This document shows, one piece after another, positions 1 through 5,194 of a DNA stretch of 5,536 nt. The translations under genes and the position numbers were made by a program. Where the stretch lies: contig JAICYE010000180.1 in assembly GCA_025934385.1 (NCBI GenBank), forward strand, positions 1 through 5,536. Direction: 5' to 3'. The number at the start of each line of letters is the position of its first letter. Within the stretch, counting starts at the first letter, position 1. The notes under the pieces were generated by a model. It worked only from the letters and a program-made list of their open reading frames with translations, was not told the origin of the DNA and did no database searches. The stretch comes from Acidimicrobiia bacterium. Lineage in GTDB: Bacteria > Actinomycetota > Acidimicrobiia > IMCC26256 > BP-133.

Positions 1-250
1 GACCGACACCTCGGACGGGAGCGGCGGAGCCCAGGTCGTCGACGTCACGAGCGGCGGGCCGGCCCAGAAGGCCGGGATCGCCGCCGGTGACCTCATCGTC
101 ACCGTCGACGGGAAGCCGGTGTCGACCGCCGACTCGCTCTCCGGGCTGATCCAGGCCCACCAGCCGGGCGATACGGTGCAGGTCGTGGTGGAACACGACG
201 GCGCCTCCCGTACGGTCACCGTGACCCTGGGCACGAAGCCGGCCAACTGA
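1..250 (+). CDS. HtrA/DegP-type serine protease, C-terminal PDZ domain (5' end outside window)
   Basis: Only the last 82 codons are visible, read in the frame starting at base 2 and ending at TGA 248-250. They form one PDZ domain. The run SGGPAQKAGIAAGDLIVTVD, followed by GKPV, is the classic PDZ segment of HtrA/DegP/PepD proteases: the substrate-tail groove, then the AGI-x-GD-I turn. The segments IQAHQPGDTVQVVVEHDG and VTVTLGTKP are typical of the end of such proteins. In the family this domain follows a trypsin-like protease domain, usually membrane-anchored in actinobacteria, and recognises C-termini of misfolded exported proteins. The protease domain is not in the window, so another PDZ protein (for example an S2P or CtpA type) cannot be fully excluded. 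However, a terminal PDZ ending in TVTLG-type sequence favours HtrA. The stop overlaps the next gene's start (TGATG), implying co-transcription and translational coupling with the MoxR ATPase. Confidence 0.8.
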   Translation, partial: TDTSDGSGGAQVVDVTSGGPAQKAGIAAGDLIVTVDGKPVSTADSLSGLIQAHQPGDTVQVVVEHDGASRTVTVTLGTKPAN

Positions 251-1296
251 TGGCGGCCGGCACCACCAGCTTCCGGGGCGGCGCGGCCGACGCCGGGCGC
301 GGCGAGGCCGAGGCCGTCGAACGGGCCATGTTCGAGGTCAAGCGGGTGATCGTCGGGCAGGACCGGGTCATCGAGCGGCTGTTCGTGGCGCTGATCGCCC
401 GGGGCCACTGCCTCCTCGAGGGTGCCCCCGGCCTGGCCAAGACGCTGGCCGCCGAGACCCTGGCCACCGTGGTCGGCGGGTCGTTCGTGCGGCTGCAGTT
501 CACCCCCGACCTCGTCCCCTCCGACATCGTCGGGACCCGCATCTACCGGCCGTCGAGCGAGCGGTTCGACATCGAGCTCGGCCCGATCTTCGCCAACGTC
601 GTGCTGGCCGACGAGATCAACCGGGCCCCGGCCAAGGTCCAGTCGGCGCTGCTCGAAGTGATGGCCGAGAGCCACGTCTCGGTCGGGGGCGTGACCCACG
701 CCGTGCCGGAGCCGTTCATGGTGCTGGCCACCCAGAACCCCATCGAGAGCGAGGGCGTCTACCCGCTGCCCGAGGCCCAGCGCGACCGGTTCCTGATGAA
801 GGTGCTGATCGGCTTCCCGACGGCCTGGGAGGAGGCGACGATCGTCCGGCGGATGGGCGTCGACCCGCCCAGGCCGGAGCAGGTCTTCCCGGTCGGCGAG
901 GTCGAGCGTCTGCAGCACGCCGCCGATGCGGTGTTCGTCCACGACGGCGTCCTCGACTACGCCGTGCGCCTCGTGCTGGCGTCGCGTGTCCCGGCCGAGC
1001 ACGGCCTGCCCGACCTCGGGCCGCTGATCGCCCACGGCGCCAGCCCCCGCGCCACGCTCGGGCTCGTCGCCTCGGGGCGGGCGCTGGCCCTCATGCGGGG
1101 CCGGAACTACGTGCTGCCCCAGGACATCTTCGACGTCGGCCCCGACGTCCTCCGACACCGGCTGCTGCTGTCCTACGAGGCGCTGGCCGACGGCGTCGAG
1201 GCCGAGCAGGTGGTCAACCGGATTCTCTCCACCGTCCACGCCCCCCGGGTGGCCCCGAGTCAGGACACGCCGGAGGTGCTCGAGTCGGCGTCCTGA
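250..1296 (+). CDS. MoxR-family AAA+ ATPase
   Basis: The product is 348 aa, a normal length for MoxR ATPases, which act as cytoplasmic chaperone-like motors maturing or remodelling partner proteins, often together with VWA-domain proteins. Motifs in order: IVGQDRVIERL at residues 34-44 (typical MoxR entry segment); Walker A GAPGLAKT at 58-65; FTPDLVPSDIVGT at 84-96; Walker B VVLADEIN at 117-124; sensor 1 ATQNP at 160-164 followed by IESEGVYPLPEAQRDRF, with the arginine-finger region at 178-180; sensor 2 GASPRA at 263-268; and the lid up to about residue 330. The start ATG at 250 overlaps the stop of the PDZ/HtrA gene and has no clear Shine-Dalgarno of its own, so reinitiation after the upstream stop is likely. 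MoxR genes are usually followed by DUF58 and VWA genes. Here the next gene is a convergent histidine kinase, so no partner is encoded immediately downstream. The 3' end overlaps that kinase by 37 bp. Confidence 0.95.
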   Translation: MAAGTTSFRGGAADAGRGEAEAVERAMFEVKRVIVGQDRVIERLFVALIARGHCLLEGAPGLAKTLAAETLATVVGGSFVRLQFTPDLVPSDIVGTRIYRPSSERFDIELGPIFANVVLADEINRAPAKVQSALLEVMAESHVSVGGVTHAVPEPFMVLATQNPIESEGVYPLPEAQRDRFLMKVLIGFPTAWEEATIVRRMGVDPPRPEQVFPVGEVERLQHAADAVFVHDGVLDYAVRLVLASRVPAEHGLPDLGPLIAHGASPRATLGLVASGRALALMRGRNYVLPQDIFDVGPDVLRHRLLLSYEALADGVEAEQVVNRILSTVHAPRVAPSQDTPEVLESAS

Positions 1297-2726
1297 GGTT
1301 CGGCGGCCGGAGGCGTCAGGCCGCCGGAGGGCGCCGGAGGCGTCATCGGCAGGGTGACCATGAAGTAGGCGCCGCGGCCGTTCGGGGGCGAGCCGGCCCG
1401 GACCCGGCCGCCGTGGGCGGCGACGATGGCGGCCACGATCGACAGGCCGAGGCCGGTGCCGCCTCCACCGGAGCCGGACGGGCCAGTCCGGGCCCGGGAG
1501 CTGTCCGGGCGCCAGAAGCGCTCGAAGACCCGGTCCTCCTCGCCCGGCGGCAGGCCCGGGCCCTCGTCGGCCACCTCGAGGATCGCCTGCCCGTCCGACG
1601 ACCGGACCCGGACGTGGACGGCGGTGCCGGCGGGCGTGTGGACCCGGGCGTTGGCCAGCAGGTTGCCGGCCACCTGACGGAGACGGGCCTCGTCGCCGCT
1701 GACCACCAACGAGTCGGGGTGCTCGAAGCTGACGGGGCGGGACGGGTCGATGGCCGACACGTCGGCCAGGGCGTCGCCGGCCACGCGCACCAGGTCGACC
1801 GGCTGGCGTTCCAGCGGCCGGCCCTGGTCGAGGCGGGCCAGGAGCAGCAGGTCCTCGACGAGGACGCCCATGCGGGCGGCCTCGTCCTCGATGCGGCGCA
1901 TCGCCCGGGCCAGGTCCTCGGGCCGGTCGGCCGCCCCCCGCCGGAACAGCTCGGCGTAGCCCCGGATCGCCGTCAGGGGCGTGCGCAGCTCGTGGCTGGC
2001 GTCGGCCACGAAGCGGCGCAGCCGGTCCTCCGAGGCCGCCCGTTCGGCGCAGGCCGTCTCGATCTGGGCCAGCATGGCGTTGAGGGCCAGGCCGAGGCGA
2101 CCGATCTCGGTGTCGGGTTCCGCCGGCTCGACCCGGCGGGACAGGTCGCCGCCGGCGATGTCGTCGGCGGTGGCGGCGATCCGCTCCAGCGGTGACAGCC
2201 CGAGACGGACGACGGCCAGCGACAGGGCGGCCAGGAACAGCAGGACGGCGACGGCGGCGAACACCTCGATGCCGACGAGCCGGTGGAGCGTCTGGTCGAG
2301 ATCGGTGGTGGGAAAGGCGACGTAGAGCGTGTCGCCGTCGTCGTCGGAACTGGCCAGGACCCGGTAGCGGACGGAGCTGCCGGCCGATCCCACCGTGGCG
2401 AACCGCTGGCCGTCGTCGGGCGGGTCGGGGAGCTTGGGGATGGGGCGGGACGGCTCGGCGTACTGCACCGCCGTCCCGTTGGGGCGGCGGAGCTCGCCGA
2501 ACGTGCCGCTGGGGATGACCGATCGGCCCGACGGCAGCCGGCGGGTGAACCGCCCGCCCTGGGCCAGCTCGTTGACGACGGCCGTCTGGCTGTCGCGCAA
2601 CTGGGCGTCGAGCCGGGCGTGGAGGTAGTCGGCCAGAGCCTTGTAGACGCCGGCGCCGCTGGCGCCGAGGCCGACGACGGTGAGCGCCAGGAGCCCGGCC
2701 ACCAGCCGGGCCCGCAGGGACCGCAT
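1260..2726 (-). CDS. Two-component sensor histidine kinase (HAMP-HisKA-HATPase)
   Basis: The product is a 488-aa classical membrane kinase. The predicted order is: TM helix 1 at about residues 8-28; an extracytoplasmic sensor region at about 29-152 with no domain I recognise; TM helix 2 at about 153-175; a HAMP linker (LSPLERIAATADDIAGGDLS) to about 225; HisKA with the phosphorylated histidine H245 in SHELRTP; then the ATPase domain with N box NLLANARVHTP (355-365), G1 DEGPGL (387-392), F box FERFW (401-405) and G2 GGGTGLGLSI (421-430). A Pro/Ser-rich tail of about 28 residues follows the last strand. It should autophosphorylate on H245 and pass phosphate to D57 of the regulator encoded just upstream. 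The kinase ATG overlaps the regulator stop (TGATG) and has no good Shine-Dalgarno, so the two are translationally coupled. The overall type is like mycobacterial TrcS/TcrY/PhoR kinases. The signal sensed is unknown. The last 37 bp overlap the convergent moxR gene. Confidence 0.96.
   Translation of the reverse strand: MRSLRARLVAGLLALTVVGLGASGAGVYKALADYLHARLDAQLRDSQTAVVNELAQGGRFTRRLPSGRSVIPSGTFGELRRPNGTAVQYAEPSRPIPKLPDPPDDGQRFATVGSAGSSVRYRVLASSDDDGDTLYVAFPTTDLDQTLHRLVGIEVFAAVAVLLFLAALSLAVVRLGLSPLERIAATADDIAGGDLSRRVEPAEPDTEIGRLGLALNAMLAQIETACAERAASEDRLRRFVADASHELRTPLTAIRGYAELFRRGAADRPEDLARAMRRIEDEAARMGVLVEDLLLLARLDQGRPLERQPVDLVRVAGDALADVSAIDPSRPVSFEHPDSLVVSGDEARLRQVAGNLLANARVHTPAGTAVHVRVRSSDGQAILEVADEGPGLPPGEEDRVFERFWRPDSSRARTGPSGSGGGGTGLGLSIVAAIVAAHGGRVRAGSPPNGRGAYFMVTLPMTPPAPSGGLTPPAAEPQDADSSTSGVS
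1299..1328 (+). terminator. Candidate hairpin terminator of the htrA-moxR unit, inside the kinase C-terminal tail
   Basis: Two bases after the moxR stop, TTCGGCGGCC (1299-1308) and GGCCGCCGGA (1319-1328) can pair over 10 bp, including one T-G wobble, around a 10-base loop. No T-tract follows, so it is not a textbook intrinsic terminator, although U-poor hairpin terminators are often proposed in high-GC actinobacteria. It lies within the coding sequence for the Pro-rich tail of the opposing histidine kinase. Its position right after the stop is the main support. In very GC-rich DNA such stems also arise by chance. Confidence 0.4.
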
Positions 2727-3421
2727 CAGCCGGGGGGCCGCAGCGTGTAGCCGACGCCCCGCACGGTCTGGATCAGGCGCGGCTCGGTGGCGTCGACCTT
2801 CTTGCGCAGGTAGGAGATGTAGGTCTCGACGATGCTGCCGTCGCCGCCGAAGTCGTAGTTCCAGACGTGGTCGAGGATCTGGGCCTTCGACAGCACCCGG
2901 CGGGCGTTCATCATCAGGTAGCGGAGCAGCTTGAACTCGGTGGCCGTCAGCTCGACCGGCTGGCCGGCCCGCCAGACCTGGTGGCTGTCCTCGTCGAGCT
3001 CGAGGTCGGCGATCTGGAGCCGGCCGCTCTGCTCCGGGCCGCCGGCCGTCCGCCGCAGCACGGCCCGCACCCGGGCCACGAGCTCCTCGAGGGAGAACGG
3101 CTTGGTGACGTAGTCGTCACCGCCGATGGTGAGCCCGGCCACCTTGTCCTCGGTGGCGTCGCGGGCGGTGAGGAAGACGATCGGCACCCGCATCCCGTCG
3201 GCCCGCAGCCGGCGGACGACCTCGAACCCGTCGAGGTCGGGGAGCATCACGTCGAGCACGACCAGCTCCGGCCGGAACGTCGCCGCCCGCTCCAGCGCCT
3301 GGCGCCCGTTGGCGGCCACGGCGACCTCGAAGCCCACGTAGCGCAGGGCGGTGGAGACGAGATCGGTGATGCTGTCCTCGTCGTCGACGACGAGCACCCT
3401 CGCTTCCGGCACGGCGCTCAT
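2726..3421 (-). CDS. OmpR/PhoP-family response regulator
   Basis: The product is 231 aa with a receiver domain and a winged-helix DNA-binding domain. The receiver (about residues 8-122) has the acidic pair D13/D14, phospho-acceptor D57 in VVLDVMLP, T85 in FLTARD, and K107 in GGDDYVTKPFSLEE. The winged helix (about 133-228) has ELTATEFKLLRYLM, the YDFGG turn, the recognition helix SIVETYISYLRKKV, and the closing hairpin IQTVRGVGYTLR. It resembles mycobacterial PhoP closely in these stretches, but orthology is not shown. An upstream in-frame ATG at 3547 would add 42 residues unlike a receiver N-terminus and run into the divergent yceI gene, so ATG 3421 is preferred. The Shine-Dalgarno-like GGGAG (3427-3423) sits only one base before that ATG. 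An in-frame GTG at 3412 (residue 4), 10 bases after GGGAG, is therefore a real alternative. The gene is first in the operon with the kinase. Repeats just upstream suggest autoregulation. Confidence 0.95.
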   Translation of the reverse strand: MSAVPEARVLVVDDEDSITDLVSTALRYVGFEVAVAANGRQALERAATFRPELVVLDVMLPDLDGFEVVRRLRADGMRVPIVFLTARDATEDKVAGLTIGGDDYVTKPFSLEELVARVRAVLRRTAGGPEQSGRLQIADLELDEDSHQVWRAGQPVELTATEFKLLRYLMMNARRVLSKAQILDHVWNYDFGGDGSIVETYISYLRKKVDATEPRLIQTVRGVGYTLRPPG

Positions 3422-3443
3422 TCTCCCAGTCCAGCGGGCGCGG

Positions 3444-3473
3444 CTGGGAAACCCCTGGGAGTTGCCTGGGGAA
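3444..3473. promoter_or_regulatory. Candidate OmpR/PhoP-type operator: three direct repeats with 11-bp period
   Basis: CTGGGAAA (3444-3451), CTGGGAGT (3455-3462) and CTGGGGAA (3466-3473) start exactly 11 bp apart, so they lie on the same face of the helix. Continuing the phase, 3477 is degenerate, but 3488 again reads TTGGG. An inverted copy, CTCCCAG, sits at 3423-3429. Tandem half-sites at about one helical turn are how OmpR/PhoP dimers bind. The array lies between the regulator gene (23-52 bases upstream of its ATG) and divergent yceI (about 50-79 bases upstream of its ATG). The repeats are seen directly. Binding by this regulator is inferred. Confidence 0.55.
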
Positions 3474-3487
3474 GTCCTCGAACCACG

Positions 3488-3523
3488 TTGGGCGGCGATC
3501 CTCCTGGGGTACCTTCCGACCCA
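3488..3523 (+). promoter_or_regulatory. Candidate promoter of yceI giving a leaderless transcript
   Basis: TTGGGC (3488-3493) could act as a -35 element. After a 16-bp spacer comes TACCTT (3510-3515), which fits the actinobacterial -10 pattern TANNNT. The expected transcription start, 7-8 bases later, coincides with the yceI ATG at 3523. There is no properly spaced Shine-Dalgarno before the ATG, in keeping with a leaderless mRNA. The 11-bp repeats lie just upstream of the -35, the geometry expected for activation by an OmpR-type regulator. Confidence 0.4.
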
Positions 3524-4224
3524 TGCCGGCAAAGCTGCTGAAACCACGCGTGCTGGTGGCGGCGGTGATCGTGGTCGTGGCCGCCTTCGCCATCGCCTAC
3601 TTCGCCTTGTTCAACACCGACTCGCCGTCGAAGCTGACGCTGCAGACGAAGGGGTCGACCGCCGCCGCCCCGACCGGCGATCTGGCCGGGACATGGACGG
3701 TGGCCGACGGGTCGGTGGCCGGCTACCGGGTGCGGGAGAAGCTGGCCCAGCTGCCGGCTCCGAGCGACGCCGTCGGCCGCACCGGCGCCGTCACCGGCCA
3801 GGTGACGATCGCCGACCAGGGCGGCGCCTACCGGGCCGGGAGCGCCAACTTCGCCGTCGACGTGTCACAGCTCCGCAGCGACCAGGACAAGCGGGACAAC
3901 AAGATCCGCTCGATCGGGCTGGAGACCGAGAAGTACCCCCAGGCCACCTTTGCCGCCGTCGGGCCGATCGCCATCCCCGACGACGCCGTGAAGGGCACGG
4001 CAATACGGGTCCAGGCCGACGGCGACCTCACGCTCCACGGCATGACGAAGCGGGTGACGATCCCGCTCGACGTCCAGCGGGACGGCGCCCAGCTCAAGGT
4101 CGTGGGCAACTACCAGTTCGGCTGGGCCGACTTCGGGATGACGGCGCCGAGCCTCCCGCCGTTCGTGTCGGTGACCGGGAACCCGACGCTGGAGTTCGAG
4201 CTGCACCTGTCCAAGCAAGCCTGA
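3523..4224 (+). CDS. Membrane-anchored YceI-family protein
   Basis: The product is 233 aa. The N-terminus has a short basic segment and one hydrophobic helix (about residues 9-30, LVAAVIVVVAAFAIAYFALF) without a clear signal-peptidase site or lipobox. It therefore probably stays anchored, with the rest outside the membrane. After a linker (31-52), the YceI domain covers about 53-230. Family marks include GTWTVADGSVAGYRVREKL at the start, the central RDNKIRSIGLETEKYPQATF (124-143), LTLHGMTKRVTIPLDV (169-184), and GNYQFGWADFGMTAPS followed by the final beta strands. YceI domains are lipocalin-like barrels that bind isoprenoid or other amphiphilic ligands in known members. The ligand here cannot be read from sequence. 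The gene is divergent from the two-component system and shares its regulatory region, so control by that regulator is plausible. Its last 131 bp overlap a DUF2784 gene on the other strand. Confidence 0.95.
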   Translation: MPAKLLKPRVLVAAVIVVVAAFAIAYFALFNTDSPSKLTLQTKGSTAAAPTGDLAGTWTVADGSVAGYRVREKLAQLPAPSDAVGRTGAVTGQVTIADQGGAYRAGSANFAVDVSQLRSDQDKRDNKIRSIGLETEKYPQATFAAVGPIAIPDDAVKGTAIRVQADGDLTLHGMTKRVTIPLDVQRDGAQLKVVGNYQFGWADFGMTAPSLPPFVSVTGNPTLEFELHLSKQA

Positions 4225-4558
4225 GCCAGCCGGTGACGACGATCGTGACCGCTGCCGCCGCGACCCACGGCGCGAGCCGATCGGGGAACAGGACGCCGCG
4301 GACGTAATGCCGCAAGAACCCGTCCGCCGCCGGTGCCTGCCCCGCCCAGGCCCGGAGGTGCTCCTCCAGCGACGTCAGCGGGCAGTCGTAGCGGAGTGTG
4401 ACCGCCCCGACCGCCCAGGCGACGAGCGCCAGATGGGCGGCGAGCAGCGAGCGTCGGCGCCAGCGCCAGGCTGCCCACCCGCCGAACACCAGCACGGCCA
4501 GATAGGCGAAGTGCAGCCCGACCACCATGTCGGCCAGCGCGGACCAGATGCCGGACAC
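4094..4558 (-). CDS. DUF2784-family membrane protein
   Basis: The product is 154 aa, starting at GTG 4558. It has hydrophobic helices at about residues 7-28 (ADMVVGLHFAYLAVLVFGGW), 38-54 and 95-113. The motif YDCPLTSLEEHLR (57-69) and FLRHYVRGVLFPDRL (81-95) are the hallmark core of DUF2784, a small inner-membrane family of unknown function. The family core ends near residue 113. The remaining 41 or so residues are Ser/Arg/Pro-rich and lie almost wholly antisense to yceI, so they look like read-through into an overlapping frame rather than a conserved domain. There is no Shine-Dalgarno before GTG 4558. A TANNNT hexamer (TACCGT, minus strand, 4570-4565) lies six bases upstream, so a leaderless transcript is possible. 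An internal ATG (residue 11) is a less likely start because it would cut into the first helix. Confidence 0.85.
   Translation of the reverse strand: MSGIWSALADMVVGLHFAYLAVLVFGGWAAWRWRRRSLLAAHLALVAWAVGAVTLRYDCPLTSLEEHLRAWAGQAPAADGFLRHYVRGVLFPDRLAPWVAAAAVTIVVTGWLRLAWTGAARTPASGSRSPTRTAGGSAPSSRSRPSRTGSCPRP
4231..4251 (+). terminator. Candidate stem-loop terminator after yceI, inside the DUF2784 gene
   Basis: Starting 7 bases after the yceI stop, the stretch forms a near-perfect palindrome: CGGT, a mismatched G, ACGA, a CGA loop, TCGT, a mismatched G, ACCG. That gives 8 pairs with one internal G-G mismatch. No T-tract follows. On the opposite strand the same bases encode the last hydrophobic segment of the DUF2784 protein (VTIVVTG). 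It may end yceI transcription, but chance pairing in GC-rich coding DNA is possible. Confidence 0.3.
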
Positions 4559-4564
4559 CCGCCG

Positions 4565-4598
4565 ACGGTAGCGCTGGCGCCGCCGCGAGCGCTATCGG
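4565..4598. promoter_or_regulatory. Dyad overlapping a possible DUF2784 -10 element
   Basis: TAGCGCT (4569-4575) and AGCGCTA (4588-4594) are perfect inverted repeats around a 12-base GC spacer, with two or three further outer pairs possible. On the minus strand the left arm overlaps TACCGT (4570-4565), a TANNNT-type -10 six bases before the GTG of the DUF2784 gene. The dyad could be an operator on that promoter or a weak terminator for the reductase gene to its right. There is no T-tract. A second small hairpin (GCCGC-TCC-GCGGC) lies at 4604-4616. The rest of the 144-bp gap (4559-4702) shows nothing I can name. Confidence 0.3.
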
Positions 4599-4702
4599 CG
4601 ACCGCCGCTCCGCGGCTCCCGGCTACGGGGCATACCAAGGCGCTGAGCCACGTCGCGCTCGCTGGTGCCGGTCCGGGCTGCCGGATGCCGGGCGGAGGAC
4701 AC

Positions 4703-5194
4703 TCAGCCCGCGCACTCGCTGAGGCCGATCTCGGCGTTGAACGGGCCGGTCTCGTCGTAGTCGACGTACCAGCCCGGGACGTCGGCCGGAGCGGGGAAGT
4801 CGGCCAGGTCGGCGAGACCCTCGGCCACGGCGGCGGCGCCGCCGGCCCGGGCCAGCCAGGCGGTGAAGGTCTCGGCCGCCTCCCGCTCGGCGGCGAAGCG
4901 GCCCACCAGCCGGACGGTGGCCTCGGCGCAGGCCTTGGCCGGCAGCCGCAGCGCCTTACGGCCGAACTCCACCGAGGCGTCGCCCAGGTGACCGCCGAGC
5001 AGCAGCTGGTAGCCGGGGGCGGATCGGCCGTAGGCCCGGCGCTCGACGCCGAAGAACCCGATGTCGGCGGTGTGGTGCTGCCCGCAGGAGTTGGTGCAGC
5101 CGGAGATGTTGACCCGGACGCCGCCGACCTCCGCCAGGCCGGCGTCCTCCAGGGCGGTGTCGATCGCCGCGGCCAGGCCCCGGGACTGCGTCAC
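4703..5194 (-). CDS. Nitrite/sulfite reductase, C-terminal fragment after a frameshift
   Basis: This frame holds the last ~163 codons of a siroheme/[4Fe-4S] nitrite or sulfite reductase, which reduces nitrite to ammonia or sulfite to sulfide in the cytoplasm with six electrons. VNISGCTNSCGQHHTADIGF carries the second cysteine pair, C-x3-C, which together with an upstream C-x5-C binds the cluster bridged to siroheme. After it comes the second catalytic half-domain (GYQLLLGGHLGD and so on) and the typical C-terminal region ending GPFNAEIGLSECAG. Upstream, the frame continues back through codons for ADTCNLA, so it belongs to the same gene as the 5191-5536 segment and is one base out of frame with it. 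GTG 5194 is the nominal start if translated alone (GTGA overlap with the upstream stop), but such a product would lack the first cysteine pair and could not form the normal cofactor site. Nitrite and sulfite cannot be told apart from this portion. Confidence 0.85.
   Translation of the reverse strand: MTQSRGLAAAIDTALEDAGLAEVGGVRVNISGCTNSCGQHHTADIGFFGVERRAYGRSAPGYQLLLGGHLGDASVEFGRKALRLPAKACAEATVRLVGRFAAEREAAETFTAWLARAGGAAAVAEGLADLADFPAPADVPGWYVDYDETGPFNAEIGLSECAG

Noticed and set aside
1413..2195. Plus-strand open frame of 260 codons antisense to the histidine kinase
   Set aside because: The minus strand carries all kinase motifs. The plus-strand translation is compositional noise, with no start context.
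3444..3473. The repeats as a small CRISPR array or a mobile-element end
   Set aside because: The units are only about 8 bp with 3-bp spacers, there are no cas genes, no transposase and no target duplication. The 11-bp period and location fit a transcription-factor operator.
2867..3541. Plus-strand 224-codon frame antisense to the regulator
   Set aside because: It is a shadow of the response regulator, whose receiver and winged-helix motifs are on the minus strand.
3422..3547. N-terminal extension of the response regulator to ATG 3547
   Set aside because: The 42 added residues are not receiver-like, would overlap the yceI start and would cover the operator repeats. The normal receiver start is at residue 43 of that frame.
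3351..4307. Plus-strand 318-codon frame overlapping the regulator start and yceI
   Set aside because: It runs through the intergenic operator region and yceI in another frame. The YceI signature is in the 3523 frame, and this one is Arg/Gly-rich noise.
4110..4478. Alternative minus-strand frame of 122 codons within the DUF2784 region
   Set aside because: It lacks membrane segments and the YDCPLTSLE / FLRHY motifs, which lie in the 4094-4558 frame.
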